The position numbers and the translations under genes are program-made. A DNA stretch of 15,867 bases. It comes from Aureococcus anophagefferens. Lineage: Eukaryota; Sar; Pelagophyceae; Pelagomonadales; Pelagomonadaceae. The stretch covers positions 6,077 through 21,943 of the forward strand of contig NW_008705565.1 in NCBI RefSeq assembly GCF_000186865.1. The letters run 5' to 3'. This document shows positions 15,154 through 15,867 of the stretch, piece after piece. Below the pieces are notes generated by a model that was not told the origin of the DNA, did no database searches, and saw only the letters and a program-made list of their open reading frames with translations. Each line of letters starts with the position of its first letter. Position 1 is the stretch's first letter.

Positions 15154-15867
15154 ATGGCTGCCTCCGACGTCGTCAAAGCGTTGCTAGCCGCCGTCTGCGC
15201 GCCGGACACGTTCGCCGCCGCCGCGACAGCCCTCGTCGCCTGCCTCCTGCCGCTCGCCGTCCCCCAGCACGTGCGGCGGGCGCCGACGATCGCGCACGAG
15301 GGCTGGGACTTCCCCGCGGCGATGCTCAACAACAAGTACGTGCCGTCCGACGAGCAGATCGTGCCCGCGTCGGAGCTCATGGCGTTCCTCGTCATCGTCC
15401 CCGCGGCGGTGATCGCGGTCCTCGCGTGCTTCGACGCGCCGAAGACGAGAAGCGCCGTCGCCGCCGCGCGGCTCCAGTCGCTGCTCTACGCCTTCGCCAC
15501 GACGTCGCTGGTGGTGGACTGCGTGAAGCGCTACTGCGGCTACTGGCGACCCTACTTCTACGACGAGTGCGACTACGACGCGGCGACGGGCCGCTGCGGC
15601 GACACGCCCGACGACGCGATGCGCTCCTTCCCGAGCGGCCACAGCGCTTTGTCCATGGTGGTCATGCTCCACAGCTCGTACTGCTTGCTCGGGGCCGCGC
15701 GCCTCGGCCGGCCGCTCCGCGTCGGCGCCGTCGACGTCGGACCGCTCGCGGCGCTCGCCTGTTTAGCGCCCGCGTTCACGGCGCTGTGGATCGCCGCGTC
15801 GCGGGTCGTGGACAACGACCACTGGCCGGCGGACGTCACCGCCGGTGCCACGATCGGTGCGGCGTTC
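15154..15867 (+). CDS. PAP2-superfamily lipid phosphate phosphatase (3' partial)
   Basis: The ATG at 15154 has A at -3 and G at +4. The frame is open to the edge of the window, giving 238 aa of a longer protein. All three PAP2 signature motifs are present in order. They are K125-x6-R132-P133 (KRYCGYWRP), P160-S-G-H163 (FPSGHSALSM) and S216-R217-x5-H223-x3-D227 (SRVVDNDHWPAD). H163 and H223 are the catalytic His pair of the family. Hydrophobic segments lie at about 18-36, 75-92, 106-122, 164-182 and 196-215, matching the multi-pass fold of lipid phosphate phosphatases. These enzymes dephosphorylate phosphatidic acid, lysophosphatidic acid or related lipid phosphates at membranes. The sixth helix and C-terminus are beyond the window. 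Four Cys between motifs 1 and 2 (128, 139, 148 and nearby) suggest a disulfide-bearing loop, as expected if it faces the lumen. Confidence 0.92.
   Translation, partial: MAASDVVKALLAAVCAPDTFAAAATALVACLLPLAVPQHVRRAPTIAHEGWDFPAAMLNNKYVPSDEQIVPASELMAFLVIVPAAVIAVLACFDAPKTRSAVAAARLQSLLYAFATTSLVVDCVKRYCGYWRPYFYDECDYDAATGRCGDTPDDAMRSFPSGHSALSMVVMLHSSYCLLGAARLGRPLRVGAVDVGPLAALACLAPAFTALWIAASRVVDNDHWPADVTAGATIGAAF

Overview
The window looks like nuclear DNA of a eukaryotic microalga, most likely a stramenopile of the pelagophyte type (Aureococcus or Pelagomonas-like). This is an inference from: very high GC with nearly all third codon positions G or C; several genes interrupted by short introns (about 53 to 76 nt) with GT...AG ends; start codons in Kozak-like context (purine at -3); and long Pro-Thr-Ala-Pro stalks in secreted proteins, a style common in these algae. 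No rRNA, tRNA, CRISPR array, transposase or viral gene was seen.

Layout, left to right. (1) 3-1820 +: 3' part of a surface protein, last blade of a beta-propeller, long PT-rich stalk and a C-terminal beta-sandwich-like domain. (2) 1903-3492 -: basic protein with F-x-P repeats. (3) 3783-5292 +: bifunctional 6-phosphofructo-2-kinase/fructose-2,6-bisphosphatase with a frame break near 4860. (4) 5401-6192 +: three-exon polytopic membrane protein, Frag1/DRAM-like in layout. (5) 6200-7589 -: two-exon PAS-domain protein with a basic/acidic tail. (6) 7724-9385 +: C-type lectin membrane protein with a PT stalk. (7) 9556-10581 +: glycolipid-transfer-protein domain behind a predicted membrane anchor. 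(8) 10596-12143 -: TPR / beta-rich / lysine methyltransferase (family 16) fusion. (9) 12260-12703 +: small orphan with a duplicated leader. (10) 12721-14974 -: two-exon membrane-anchored pepsin-like aspartyl protease with an LNR-like Cys module and PT stalk. (11) 15154 to the edge +: PAP2/lipid phosphate phosphatase, 3' end cut off.

The packing is extreme. Three convergent pairs have stop codons only 7, 14 and 17 nt apart, and divergent pairs share 116 to 290 nt promoters. No gap reaches 300 nt. There is no evidence of an operon or one shared pathway. The recurring themes are cell-surface/secretory proteins with PT stalks (genes 1, 6, 10) and membrane-lipid handling (genes 7, 11), beside glycolytic control (gene 3).

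The genes I would look at again are the GLTP protein with a membrane anchor, the three-part methyltransferase with an upstream mini-ORF ending on its ATG, the orphan with repeated leader and inverted repeats, and the PFKFB frame break, which fits loss of two bases from a CG-alternating run. I found no clearly new multi-gene system; the novelty is in individual domain architectures.
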